Assembly: GCF_002150765.1 (NCBI RefSeq)
Contig: NZ_MUYM01000025.1
Location: 1 to 47,071 of the forward strand
Reading direction: 5' to 3'
Source of the DNA: Lentzea kentuckyensis
Lineage (GTDB): Bacteria > Actinomycetota > Actinomycetes > Mycobacteriales > Pseudonocardiaceae
Length of the DNA stretch: 47,071 nt
Numbering within the stretch: position 1 is the stretch's first letter; each line of letters begins with the position of its first letter. The translations under genes were made by a program, and so were the position numbers. The notes under the pieces are model-generated. The model searched no databases, had not been told where the DNA came from, and saw nothing but the letters and a program-made list of their open reading frames with translations. This document shows, one piece after another, positions 20,018 through 28,356 of this stretch.

Positions 20018-20044
20018 GTTACGTCCACGTTTCGCCGGGTTCAC
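20018..20044 (-). promoter_or_regulatory. Candidate GlnR box 1 upstream of amtB
   Basis: On the minus strand GTGAA-N6-GAAAC-N6-GTAAC, matching the GlnR a-b-a pattern (GTNAC/GAAAC every 11 bp) with one mismatch. It ends about 100 nt before the amtB start. Confidence 0.6.
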
Positions 20045-20158
20045 GGTCTCGATTCGGCCACCTCACGGCGGCGAAGCGGTGACGAGGAGTAGCGACTCGG
20101 CTCGCTCGATACGGTGAACCCAGGCGTGTCGTTTGTCCCCAAGCAATACCGTGAGCCG

Positions 20159-20965
20159 ATGCGGAGCTCTCTGATCGCGCTCGCGGCCGTGGCCGGGCTG
20201 GTGCTCGCCGGCACCACCGCCTTCCTCGTCTTCCGGCCGGGCCCGGCGGAACCGCTCGTCCGGCAGGAGTCCACGGCACCGCGTACCACCGCCGCCGACC
20301 TGAGCCCTGACGCCCCCTTCCTGGCATACGTGTCCACCAGCAGCAACACGTTCGTCGCCGCCAAGACGCCGGACCAGCTGGGTCCGATCCCGGAGAAGCT
20401 GAATCCCAACGACAAGTCGCTCTCGGGTTCAACGAGCTGCGACGAGCCGTTCTACGCACTCCGGCGGGCGGAAGCGCGGGAGGCGAACACCAGGATCGAC
20501 GTGATGCTCGTGCCCAGGGCGTTCGAGGAGTTCACGGTCACCGACTTCCGGATCCGCTTCCTGACACCGAAGCGACGCATGCCCTCACCGTCGTACGTGT
20601 ACGGCTGCTCGAACCCGAACTCGACCAGCTACCAGCAGGTGGTCGAGGTACGCGCCGACGGAACGCAGGACGACGTCTTCAGCTTCAGGCAGCAGGCGCC
20701 GCGGGGACTTCCCACCACGATCTCCGGACAGCACATGGAGGTGTGGCAAAAGGACGCCGACGTCGTCGTGCTGGGGAACGCCTACGAGTGGCAGGTGGAG
20801 GTCGAATACGTCCACCAAGGCACTACTCACACGTTCACGAGCAAGACCACGACCAACGGCCGAAAGCTCGAAACGGAGCCGGCCCAGCGCGGGTACGACT
20901 TCGACAAGCAGTTCGCGTGGTGTCACGCGCCGGAACGGAAGTTCCGCGAAGGCGCGGTGTGCTAA
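20159..20965 (+). CDS. Membrane-anchored or secreted protein of unknown function
   Basis: About 268 aa: short basic start, one hydrophobic segment (about 4-26), a Thr/Ser/Pro-rich linker and an exported domain of about 200 aa with four cysteines (SCDEP, YGCSN, WCHAP, and a C-terminal Cys). I do not recognise a family. The C-terminal part (WQVEVEYVHQG...TFTSKTT) resembles the C-terminal part of the convergent neighbour (WHIEVEHYAGG...TTEVKAP). No good ribosome site; GTG 20114 would add 15 residues. The stop overlaps the neighbour's stop by four bases. Confidence 0.7.
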   Translation: MRSSLIALAAVAGLVLAGTTAFLVFRPGPAEPLVRQESTAPRTTAADLSPDAPFLAYVSTSSNTFVAAKTPDQLGPIPEKLNPNDKSLSGSTSCDEPFYALRRAEAREANTRIDVMLVPRAFEEFTVTDFRIRFLTPKRRMPSPSYVYGCSNPNSTSYQQVVEVRADGTQDDVFSFRQQAPRGLPTTISGQHMEVWQKDADVVVLGNAYEWQVEVEYVHQGTTHTFTSKTTTNGRKLETEPAQRGYDFDKQFAWCHAPERKFREGAVC

Positions 20966-21720
20966 CGCTCCTGCGACCACATCGAACCGAGCGCCGAGTA
21001 GGCGCGCACGACACGAGTTGTCGCCGCGGTCTCGAACGGCTTGTCCCCCGGAGCTTTCACCTCCGTCGTCACGAGCCGGCCACCTGCGTAGTGCTCGACC
21101 TCGATGTGCCAGCGGCACAGGCACTTCACCGTGGTCGGTTCGATGTCGAAGAACATCGCCTCGTTGTTCAGCGTGATCGCGCTGTCGGCGGCGTAGATCT
21201 TGCCGCTGCCCGAGTCCCGCACGATCGGCTGATCCGAGTCGAGGTCGACCTTCAGCTTGACTGTCGGGTTGCTTCCCGAGGAAACGCACCGCAGCAACGT
21301 GCCGGCGGGCGGCTCCAGCCGTTCGGTCACCACGACACTGATGCGGTTCACGTCGACACCGCGCCCCCTCATCCACAGGCGTACGGGCTGACCGGACGCA
21401 CGGGCGCCACCCTGCTCGACCGCCCAGCCGGCGACGGCACGGCAGTCCTTGTCCGACGGGAACTCCGTCCTGCCCAGCGGCCGGGGGTGCACGGCGGCGG
21501 GAAGTTCGGCCTCGCGGTGGTAGTCCGCGGCCATCTCCAACGGCTGCGGCCTGGTCAGGAAGTAGGCGCCGACACCACCGAACACGGCCAGCAAGGCGAC
21601 GACGTAACCGATGACGAACAGCTTGGTCCGCTTCGGCTTCTGGTGGACGTTGATCGTCCCCACCTCGCCGATCTGCGCCACGTTGTGAGCTCGGCCGGGG
21701 AAGTGGTTCTCGATCGACAT
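20962..21720 (-). CDS. Membrane-anchored protein with NVxQxG-type N-terminus, unknown function
   Basis: 252 aa. A cytoplasmic stretch with the pattern N-x-x-x-GxAxNVxQxGxV-x-x-x-NV (about 4-23), a form seen in many unassigned actinobacterial proteins, then KPKRTK, one membrane segment (about 34-55) and an exported domain with Cys pairs (KDC...LLRC, KCLCRW). ATG 21720 is the first plausible start. It converges on the gene above with overlapping stops; their outer domains look distantly related. Confidence 0.72.
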   Translation of the reverse strand: MSIENHFPGRAHNVAQIGEVGTINVHQKPKRTKLFVIGYVVALLAVFGGVGAYFLTRPQPLEMAADYHREAELPAAVHPRPLGRTEFPSDKDCRAVAGWAVEQGGARASGQPVRLWMRGRGVDVNRISVVVTERLEPPAGTLLRCVSSGSNPTVKLKVDLDSDQPIVRDSGSGKIYAADSAITLNNEAMFFDIEPTTVKCLCRWHIEVEHYAGGRLVTTEVKAPGDKPFETAATTRVVRAYSALGSMWSQER

Positions 21721-21756
21721 GGACCGAACGTACTCAAACGATCGCTTACGGCAAAC

Positions 21757-21800
21757 GGCGGACCACACCCCTGGCGGGTGAACCAGGGGCGCGGTCCGCC
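21757..21800 (-). terminator. Terminator hairpin after the first S33 hydrolase
   Basis: GGCGGACC (21757-21764) pairs with GGTCCGCC (21793-21800) and CCCCTGG (21768-21774) with CCAGGGG (21783-21789), separated by a 3x3 internal loop. It starts 8 bp after the hydrolase stop. Confidence 0.75.
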
Positions 21801-21808
21801 AACTGGCA

Positions 21809-23326
21809 CTAGCGAACCGAGTACGGTCCCGCCGGCACCGGCTTCGCCGACAGGATCGACGCCTGGGCCGCAGGCTCGACAGCGGCACACGTCGTGCCGC
21901 TGCGCGGGAGCTTCAGACCCACCATGTACTCATCGTTGATCTTCAGCGTGCACTCGCTGCGGTCGTAGACACCGTGGCCCCAGCCTTCGTAGGTGACGAA
22001 GACCGTGGTGTCACGGGTCTGCTTGTGCGCGTTGACCGCCCACTCGTAGACCGTCGCCGTGTCGTACCTGGAGTTGGTCATCAGGATCTTCGGCGCGTTC
22101 TTGATCTTCAGCGGCCGCTGCGCGTTCGTGGCCTTCGGGAACCCGACGCAGCCCATCATCGCGCCGTGGCCGATCGACGAACCCAGGGTGTCGGGCGCGA
22201 CGCGCTTCTCCATCGCGTTGAGCGCCTGGTACTCGCCCCACGAGCTGACGCGCAGGTTGTAGTCGTTGCAGAAGATGCCCGCGAACGGGTTCTCGAACGT
22301 CTCACCCTCCGCGAACGCCTTCGAGGACGCCGTAGTGCCCTCGCTCAGGTCCTTGACCCGCTGGGCGAACATCTGGAACGCGGGCCCGTAGCCCATGCCC
22401 ACCACCATCGAGCCGAGGTTCTCCGGCGTCAACTTGGTGCCGTCGGGGTACGTCAGCTCACCGCGCGCGGCCTTGGCGAGCAGGTCGTTCCAGATCTTGC
22501 GCACGTCCTTGCCGTGCAGCGGGGACGTCGCCGTGCGGTCGTTCCACTTGACCCACTCGTTGAACATGTCCTGTGCCCCGCGCGCCTCGGTCTCGAGGAA
22601 CTTCCAGGTGCCGAGGCTGTGGTCCATGTTCGAGTCGATGATCATGGCGCGGATGTTCTTGCCGTACTGCGCCGCGTAGTGCTGGCCCATGATCGTGCCG
22701 TACGAGACGCCGTAGTAGTTGATCTTCTTCTCGCCCAGCGCCCGGCGGATCGAGTCGATGTCGTTCGCGACGTCGAACGTCGAGGCGTGGTCGAAGATCG
22801 CGCCGGAGACCTTGCGGCAGTCGGCCCGCAGCTCCTTGTTGAACGCGACCAGCTTGTCGAACTCGTCCTTGGTCTTCGGGTACTCGGACGGCTGCCGCTG
22901 CAGCACCTCCGCCGAACACTTGATCGGCTGGCTGCGCGCGACACCACGCGGGTCGAACCCGATGACGTCGAACCTGTCGATGATGTCCTTGCTGAAGTAG
23001 CGGTCGGCGCCGAACGAGAAGTCGACTCCCGAACCACCGGGCCCACCGGGGTTGATGACCATCGCGCCGATGCGCTTGGACTGGTCGCTCGCCTTTCTGC
23101 GCGACACGGCCAGCTGGAACTTCTCCCCGTTCGGCTTGCTGTAGTCGATCGGCAGCGTCAAGAAGCCGCAGTCGACGGTCGGCACCTCGGCGCACGGCTT
23201 CCAGTCGATCGCGCCCACTCCGAACTCCGGCTGCCCCTCCGGAGCCGCGGACGCGAGCGGCGACATGCCCAGTACCAATGCAGAACTCGCGAGCGCGGCT
23301 CCGAAGACGCGCATCATCGGTTGCAT
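21809..23326 (-). CDS. Secreted alpha/beta hydrolase, tripeptidyl aminopeptidase (S33) type
   Basis: 505 aa with signal peptide (about 1-28, LASAAP). Oxyanion-hole motif NPGGPGGSG (92-100), nucleophile S208 in GVSYGT, acid D422 in NSRYDTATVY and base H451 in GWGHGVY: a full triad with the C-terminal TAP-like domain. Homologues release tripeptides or N-terminal residues outside the cell. ATG 23326 follows GGGAGG. It is the downstream member of a tandem duplication; its own promoter region resembles that of the second copy. Confidence 0.9.
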   Translation of the reverse strand: MQPMMRVFGAALASSALVLGMSPLASAAPEGQPEFGVGAIDWKPCAEVPTVDCGFLTLPIDYSKPNGEKFQLAVSRRKASDQSKRIGAMVINPGGPGGSGVDFSFGADRYFSKDIIDRFDVIGFDPRGVARSQPIKCSAEVLQRQPSEYPKTKDEFDKLVAFNKELRADCRKVSGAIFDHASTFDVANDIDSIRRALGEKKINYYGVSYGTIMGQHYAAQYGKNIRAMIIDSNMDHSLGTWKFLETEARGAQDMFNEWVKWNDRTATSPLHGKDVRKIWNDLLAKAARGELTYPDGTKLTPENLGSMVVGMGYGPAFQMFAQRVKDLSEGTTASSKAFAEGETFENPFAGIFCNDYNLRVSSWGEYQALNAMEKRVAPDTLGSSIGHGAMMGCVGFPKATNAQRPLKIKNAPKILMTNSRYDTATVYEWAVNAHKQTRDTTVFVTYEGWGHGVYDRSECTLKINDEYMVGLKLPRSGTTCAAVEPAAQASILSAKPVPAGPYSVR

Positions 23327-23359
23327 GGATTTCCTCCCTAGATCCCCGATCTTGCGGGA

Positions 23360-23371
23360 GGAAACGCTTCC
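23360..23371 (-). promoter_or_regulatory. Palindrome GGAAACGCTTCC upstream of the first hydrolase
   Basis: 12-bp imperfect palindrome, similar in form to LacI-family operators (GAAAGCGCTTTC-like). The same place in front of the paralogue carries GAAAACGCTTTC. Confidence 0.4.
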
Positions 23372-23440
23372 ACCGAACGTGTGACGCAGACAACCGACCG
23401 AGGTAGGTAAAAGAATCAGCCTGTGGTCGTACAACCACCG

Positions 23441-24886
23441 TCAGTTAGTCGGTTCGGCCGCAGCACATGTGGTGCCGTTGCGCGGCAGCTGCAACCACAC
23501 CAGGTAATCGTCGTTGATCTTCCGCGTGCAGTCGCTGCGGCCGTAGACGCCGTGACCCCAGCCTTCGTAGGTGACGAGAACGGTCGTGCCGCGGGTCTGC
23601 CGGTGCACGTTGGCCGCCCACTCGTAGACCGTCGCGGGGTCGTACCTGGCGTTGGTCACCAGGATCTTCGGCGCGTTCCTGAACTTGAGCGGATGCTGCG
23701 GGTTCGTGGCATCCGGCAACCCGGCGCAGCCCGTCATCGCGCCGTGGGCGAACGGCACCATGACGGCGTTCGGCGCGACGCGGTTCTCCATGTCGTTCAG
23801 GGCCTGGTACTCGGCGAACGAGCTGATCCTTAGGTTGTAGTCGTTGCAGACGATGCCCTGGAACGGGTACTCGATCGCGTCGACCTCCGCGAACGCCTTG
23901 GCGGGCGCCGAGGCACCCCGGACGAGCGTCACCACGTAGTCGGCGAACAGCTTCCACGCCGGGACGTGGCTGTAGTTCAGGAAGCGGATGCCGAGGAGCT
24001 CCGGGGTGAACACGAGGCCGCTCCGCGGGTCCTTCAGCTCGCCGCGGGCGGCCTTGGCGAGCAGGTTCTTCCAGATCTCGCGCAGGTCCTGACCGTGCAA
24101 CGGCGAGGACGGCGTGCGGTCGTTCCACTTGATCCACTCGCCGAACACGGCCTCCGCGCCACGCGCCTCGGTCTCGAGCAACCCCCACACGCCGAGGCTG
24201 CGGTCCATGTTCGAGTCGATCACCATGGCGCGGAGGTTGCGGCCGTACCGCTCCGCGTACTGCTGGCCCATGATCGTGCCGTACGAGACGCCGTAGTAGC
24301 TGATCTTCTTCTCACCCAGCGCACGACGGATCGAGTCGATGTCGTCCGCGGCCTCCCGCGACGAGGCGTGATCGAAGATCGGCCCGGACTGCTCGCGGCA
24401 GTCCTCGTGCAGCGCCTTGTTGTAGGCGACCAACTGGTCGTACTCGGCCGTGGTCTTCGGGGTGTCGGTGTGCGGCCGCCGCACCGCCTCGGCCGAGCAC
24501 TTGATCGGCCGGCTGCGCGCGACACCACGCGGGTCGAACCCGACCACGTCGAACCTGTCGACGATCTCCTTGCTGAAGTACCGGTCCGCCTCGAAGGTGA
24601 AGCCGACACCCGAGACCCCAGGTCCGCCGGGGTTGACGACCAGCGCGCCGACGCGCCGGGACTGGTCGTTCGCCTTACGGCGGGAGACGGCGAGCTGGAA
24701 CTTCTCCCCGTCCGGCCTGGCGTAGTCGATCGGCAGCGTCAAGAACCCGCAGTCGACCACCGGCGCCTCTGCGCACGGCTTCCAGTCGATCGCGTGCTCC
24801 GGAGCCGCGAACGCGAGCGGCGTCATTCCCCAGACCAACGCGGAACTCGCGAGCGCGGCCCCGAAGGCGCGCGTCATCGGTCGCAC
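23441..24886 (-). CDS. Secreted alpha/beta hydrolase, tripeptidyl aminopeptidase (S33) type, paralogue
   Basis: 481 aa, close paralogue of the gene at 21809-23326. Signal peptide about 1-28 (LAFAAP). Triad S201 (GVSYGT), D416 (NARYDPATVY), H445 (GWGHGVY). The oxyanion motif reads NPGGPGVSG, with Val in place of the usual second-last Gly. It lacks the roughly 25-residue C-terminal tail of the other copy. GTG 24886 follows GGGAGGAAATCC. Confidence 0.9.
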   Translation of the reverse strand: MRPMTRAFGAALASSALVWGMTPLAFAAPEHAIDWKPCAEAPVVDCGFLTLPIDYARPDGEKFQLAVSRRKANDQSRRVGALVVNPGGPGVSGVGFTFEADRYFSKEIVDRFDVVGFDPRGVARSRPIKCSAEAVRRPHTDTPKTTAEYDQLVAYNKALHEDCREQSGPIFDHASSREAADDIDSIRRALGEKKISYYGVSYGTIMGQQYAERYGRNLRAMVIDSNMDRSLGVWGLLETEARGAEAVFGEWIKWNDRTPSSPLHGQDLREIWKNLLAKAARGELKDPRSGLVFTPELLGIRFLNYSHVPAWKLFADYVVTLVRGASAPAKAFAEVDAIEYPFQGIVCNDYNLRISSFAEYQALNDMENRVAPNAVMVPFAHGAMTGCAGLPDATNPQHPLKFRNAPKILVTNARYDPATVYEWAANVHRQTRGTTVLVTYEGWGHGVYGRSDCTRKINDDYLVWLQLPRNGTTCAAAEPTN

Positions 24887-24919
24887 GGATTTCCTCCCTG
24901 GTTCCCTGTCCAGCAGGAG

Positions 24920-24931
24920 GAAAACGCTTTC
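24920..24931 (-). promoter_or_regulatory. Palindrome GAAAACGCTTTC upstream of the second hydrolase
   Basis: 12-bp near-perfect palindrome at the same distance from the start as GGAAACGCTTCC of the first copy; the flanks (GGAGG before, CAACCGACCG after) are also shared. Confidence 0.4.
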
Positions 24932-25000
24932 ATCGACCGGGTGGCACCGGCAACCGACCGGGGAATGAGAAGAATCCCACCGGAGTCGGACAACCGTTTC

Positions 25001-25993
25001 TCAGCTGGTGCTTTCAGCCCAGGCCGACCGCAGGTGCGCTAGGCCGTCGCTCGTAGGAGTCCCGATCAGACGGAGTCGTGCCATCCCGCCGTCCGGGTAG
25101 ATGTCCAGACGAGCGTGTGTCACCTCGGGACAGTCCACGACGAACCGATGCCGTGTGTCGGGCTGCAGCCGGGTGCGTGGCAGGACGTCGAACCACGTGG
25201 CCGGGTCCTTGCGCTCGTCGCAGCCGCTCACCGACGCCCAGCCCGGCGCGTTGCCCTTGAAGTGGCTGGTGTCGAGCTCGACCAGCTGCACCGCACCGGC
25301 CGCGGCGAGCCGGATCGACACCCAGTCGTTGCCGTCGTCACGCCGGCGCGCGGTTTCCCAGCCCTCCCCCATGACCGTGGCCTGACCAGGGGCGATGAGG
25401 TTGTTGGGCGAGCTGTAGAACATGTTGCTGCAGCCCGTGACGACCGCGCCGTTCTCCAGCGCGGCGAGGTCGATTCCCGGGATCAGCAGCCGTGGATCAG
25501 CGAGTGGTTCGCCGTGCACGCGCAGTCGGGCGACACCGCCGTCGGGGTCGATGGTCAGGCGTACGTGCGTAACGCGGCGTCCTTCAGCAACGTCGAAGTA
25601 GTGCTTGTCGTCGCCCTTGAGTGCCGATCGTTCGACCAACGGGAACCACTCGGTGATCTCCTCGCCGGAGGGGTAACCCTCGACCTGGGCGCCCTCGACC
25701 CAGCAGAACGGCGGGTAGTTGCCCTTGAAGAACGCCGTGTCCACGACGATTCCGCGCACCACACCCGGCATGCCCAGCCGGATCACCGCCTGGTCCACAC
25801 CGGCCTCACGACGGCGGCGGGTCTCCCAGCCGTCGTAGACCTGGCCTTTGTGACCGAAGGTGTAGGTCTGGTAGACCGGCTCGGCGGGTTTGATCAGGTT
25901 CTCCCGCTCGGCGAACAGCTCGTCGTTCGCCCACACCACACCGCCTCCGACCGCGCGCGAGGCGAGATCGGGCAGCCGGGTCCACTCCGTCAT
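25001..25993 (-). CDS. alc: Allantoicase
   Basis: 330 aa. Hydrolyses allantoate to ureidoglycolate and urea. Two allantoicase repeats are clear: each has a D-T/S-x-F-KGN motif ([11 protein letters not shown] and [11 protein letters not shown]), a WETxRRR-type segment and a VTHxRLxIxPDGGxARLR ending. ATG 25993 overlaps the allB stop (ATGA). It is the last gene of the ureide arm hyi-glxR-gcl-glxK-allB-alc. Confidence 0.94.
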   Translation of the reverse strand: MTEWTRLPDLASRAVGGGVVWANDELFAERENLIKPAEPVYQTYTFGHKGQVYDGWETRRRREAGVDQAVIRLGMPGVVRGIVVDTAFFKGNYPPFCWVEGAQVEGYPSGEEITEWFPLVERSALKGDDKHYFDVAEGRRVTHVRLTIDPDGGVARLRVHGEPLADPRLLIPGIDLAALENGAVVTGCSNMFYSSPNNLIAPGQATVMGEGWETARRRDDGNDWVSIRLAAAGAVQLVELDTSHFKGNAPGWASVSGCDERKDPATWFDVLPRTRLQPDTRHRFVVDCPEVTHARLDIYPDGGMARLRLIGTPTSDGLAHLRSAWAESTS

Positions 25994-27279
25994 GCTTCTC
26001 CTCTGCGTAGCAACTTGCCTTGCGTCGTGCTGATTTCCTTGCCGCGCAACCAGGTCTGCCGAACCACGCCGTGCAGCGAACGCCCGTGGTAGGGCGTGAC
26101 CGGGTTGCGGTGGTGGAGCTTGTTCTTGTCCACCACGAAGGCCTCGTCCGGCGCGAACACCACGAGGTCCGCGTCCTTGCCCACCTCGATGGCGCCCTTG
26201 CTCTCCAGGCCGACCTGGCGCGCGGGGTGCGTGGCCATCCAGCGGACGACATCGGTGAGGTGGAAACCCCGTTCCCGCGCGCCCGTCCACACCGCGGGCA
26301 GGCCGAGCTGGAGCGACGCGATACCGCCCCAGGCCGTGGCGAAGTCGCCTTCCTTCAGCTCGACCGTGCTCGGCGAGTGGTCGCTGACGACCAGTTCGAT
26401 CACGCCGTCGCGCAGCCCCTGCCACAACGCCTCGCGGTTCTCCGCCTCACGGATCGGCGGGCAGCACTTGAACTCCGTCTGCCCGTCGTGGATCTCCTCG
26501 GCGGTGAACGTGAGGTAGTGCGGGCACGTCTCGGCGGTCACGGGAAGCCGGTCGCGGTGCGCTCCCTCGATGATGTGCAGCGCGTCCGACGACGACAGGT
26601 GCAGGATGTGCGTGCGAGCGCCCGTTTTGCGGGTCAGCTCCACGACGTCGCTGATGGCCCGGTTCTCGGCTTCGCGCGGCCGTGAGGCGAGGAACCCCGC
26701 GTAGTCCGGTTCCGAGTCACGGACCGTGTGCGCGTCTTCGGCGTGCACGATCGTCAACGCGTTGAGCGTGGCCAGTTCCCTCAGTGCCACTTCGAGCTCA
26801 GCCGTCGTCACGGCCGGAAACTCGTCGACGCCCGAGTGCAGCAGGAAGCACTTGAAGCCGAAGACACCGGCCTCGTGCAACGGCTTCAGTTCGGCGAGGT
26901 TGCCGGGGATGATCCCGCCCCAGAATCCGACGTCCACCGACACGTTCGCGGCGGCCTTGCGCTTGATCTCCAGCGCCGCGACCTCGACCGTCGGAGGAAT
27001 GCTGTTCAGCGGCATGTCGATGATCGTCGTGACGCCACCGGCCGCCGCCGCACGGGTCGCCGTCTCGAAGCCCTCCCACTCGCTGCGGCCGGGGTCGTTG
27101 ACGTGCACGTGAGTGTCGACCAGACCGGGCAGCAGCACCTCGTCGTCGGCGAGGTGCACGACGTTGGGTGAGTCGATGAACGGCTCGACGGCGACGATCC
27201 TGCCGTCGACGACACCGACGTCGCAGGCGATCTCGCCCTGGGGGGTGATGACCCTGCGGGCGCGGAAGACCAGGTCCAT
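25990..27279 (-). CDS. allB: Allantoinase
   Basis: About 429 aa, cyclic amidohydrolase that opens allantoin to allantoate. Metal site: HxH in [10 protein letters not shown], a carboxylated-Lys candidate in [20 protein letters not shown] and the Asp of VSDHSPS. The phrase [20 protein letters not shown] fits AllB rather than dihydroorotase. ATG 27279 gives the family N-terminus; GTG 27288 would give a GTGA overlap with glxK. Confidence 0.94.
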   Translation of the reverse strand: MDLVFRARRVITPQGEIACDVGVVDGRIVAVEPFIDSPNVVHLADDEVLLPGLVDTHVHVNDPGRSEWEGFETATRAAAAGGVTTIIDMPLNSIPPTVEVAALEIKRKAAANVSVDVGFWGGIIPGNLAELKPLHEAGVFGFKCFLLHSGVDEFPAVTTAELEVALRELATLNALTIVHAEDAHTVRDSEPDYAGFLASRPREAENRAISDVVELTRKTGARTHILHLSSSDALHIIEGAHRDRLPVTAETCPHYLTFTAEEIHDGQTEFKCCPPIREAENREALWQGLRDGVIELVVSDHSPSTVELKEGDFATAWGGIASLQLGLPAVWTGARERGFHLTDVVRWMATHPARQVGLESKGAIEVGKDADLVVFAPDEAFVVDKNKLHHRNPVTPYHGRSLHGVVRQTWLRGKEISTTQGKLLRRGEA

Positions 27280-27284
27280 GTCCC

Positions 27285-28298
27285 TCACTCTGACATCCAG
27301 TCGCGCGCGATGCGACCGCCGAGAACGCCCAGCAGCGAATCAGCCTGTGCCATGCATCTCGTCACGTCCGGTTCCAGGTCCAGCAGCGCGTAGGCGGCCT
27401 TCAGCCCGAGATCACCCGGCGCGACCGTGCACTGCCCGGCCACCGCGACCACCGGCACGTCTCCCGAGGCCCTGACCACGCCGAACGGTGCCTTGCCGTG
27501 CCGGGTCTGCGCGTCCAGCGAGCCTTCGCCGGTGATCACCAGACGCGCGTCCGCGACGGCCTCGGCGAATCCGGCCAGCTCCAGCACGACCTCGATGCCC
27601 GGCCGGAACCGCGCGCCGAGCACGGCCAGCGCGGCGAACCCGATCCCGCCGGCCGCGCCCGCTCCCGGCCGGTCGGCGTGCTGCGGCCCGATCCGCCGGG
27701 CGAACGCTTCGAGCCGCGCCTCGAGGATCTCCACCTGCTCGGGCGACGCCCCCTTCTGCGGCCCGTAGATCGCCGCCGCACCGGTTGGTCCGAGCAGCGG
27801 GTTGTCCACGTCCGAGGCCAGCACCAGGTCCACGCCGGCGAACGACGCCTTGCCGACCGCCTCCAGCATTCCCGCGCCACCGTCCGTGCACGCGCTGCCG
27901 CCCAGCCCGAGCACGATCGTGGTGCAGCCGACGTCCAGCGCGGCCTTCAGCAGCTCACCGACGCCATAGCTCGTGGCTTCCAGGGGCGCGGGTTCGGAGA
28001 GCAACGTGAGCCCGGTCGCCGAGGCCACCTCGACCACGGCGGTCGTTCCCCTGACCGCGAACGACGCCGGCACTGGCTTCCCGACCGGCCCGGTGACCCA
28101 GCGCCCCACCTTCACGAACCCGGCGGCGACGGCGGCGTCGACAGTGCCGTCGCCGCCGTCCGCCACCGGGAGGAGGCGCACGGCCACGTCCGGGGCCGCC
28201 TCCCGCAGGCCGCGCGCGACGGCGGCGGCGACCTGCGGGGCGGTGAGCGATCCCTTGAACTTGTCCGGCGCGACGATCACGGCGCTGTTTTTTCTCAC
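27285..28298 (-). CDS. glxK: Glycerate kinase
   Basis: 337 aa, GarK/GlxK family (2-phosphoglycerate forming). N-terminal [36 protein letters not shown] and [11 protein letters not shown] are the family motifs. It phosphorylates the glycerate made by GlxR and feeds it to glycolysis. A hairpin in the 58-bp gap upstream could cover its weak ribosome site (28307-28333). Confidence 0.94.
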   Translation of the reverse strand: MRKNSAVIVAPDKFKGSLTAPQVAAAVARGLREAAPDVAVRLLPVADGGDGTVDAAVAAGFVKVGRWVTGPVGKPVPASFAVRGTTAVVEVASATGLTLLSEPAPLEATSYGVGELLKAALDVGCTTIVLGLGGSACTDGGAGMLEAVGKASFAGVDLVLASDVDNPLLGPTGAAAIYGPQKGASPEQVEILEARLEAFARRIGPQHADRPGAGAAGGIGFAALAVLGARFRPGIEVVLELAGFAEAVADARLVITGEGSLDAQTRHGKAPFGVVRASGDVPVVAVAGQCTVAPGDLGLKAAYALLDLEPDVTRCMAQADSLLGVLGGRIARDWMSE

Positions 28299-28306
28299 GC
28301 GGAGGC

Positions 28307-28333
28307 CTTTCGTGCGCTCCAGGTGAACGAAAG
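28307..28333 (-). promoter_or_regulatory. Hairpin over the glxK ribosome-binding site
   Basis: CTTTCGT (28307-28313) and ACGAAAG (28327-28333), 13-nt loop. On the minus strand the 3' arm ends in AAAG, part of the only Shine-Dalgarno-like AAAGG before GTG 28298. It lies in the only gap over 5 bp within this operon. Confidence 0.35.
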
Positions 28334-28356
28334 CTCCCCGCGTGCACTTGCCTGGC

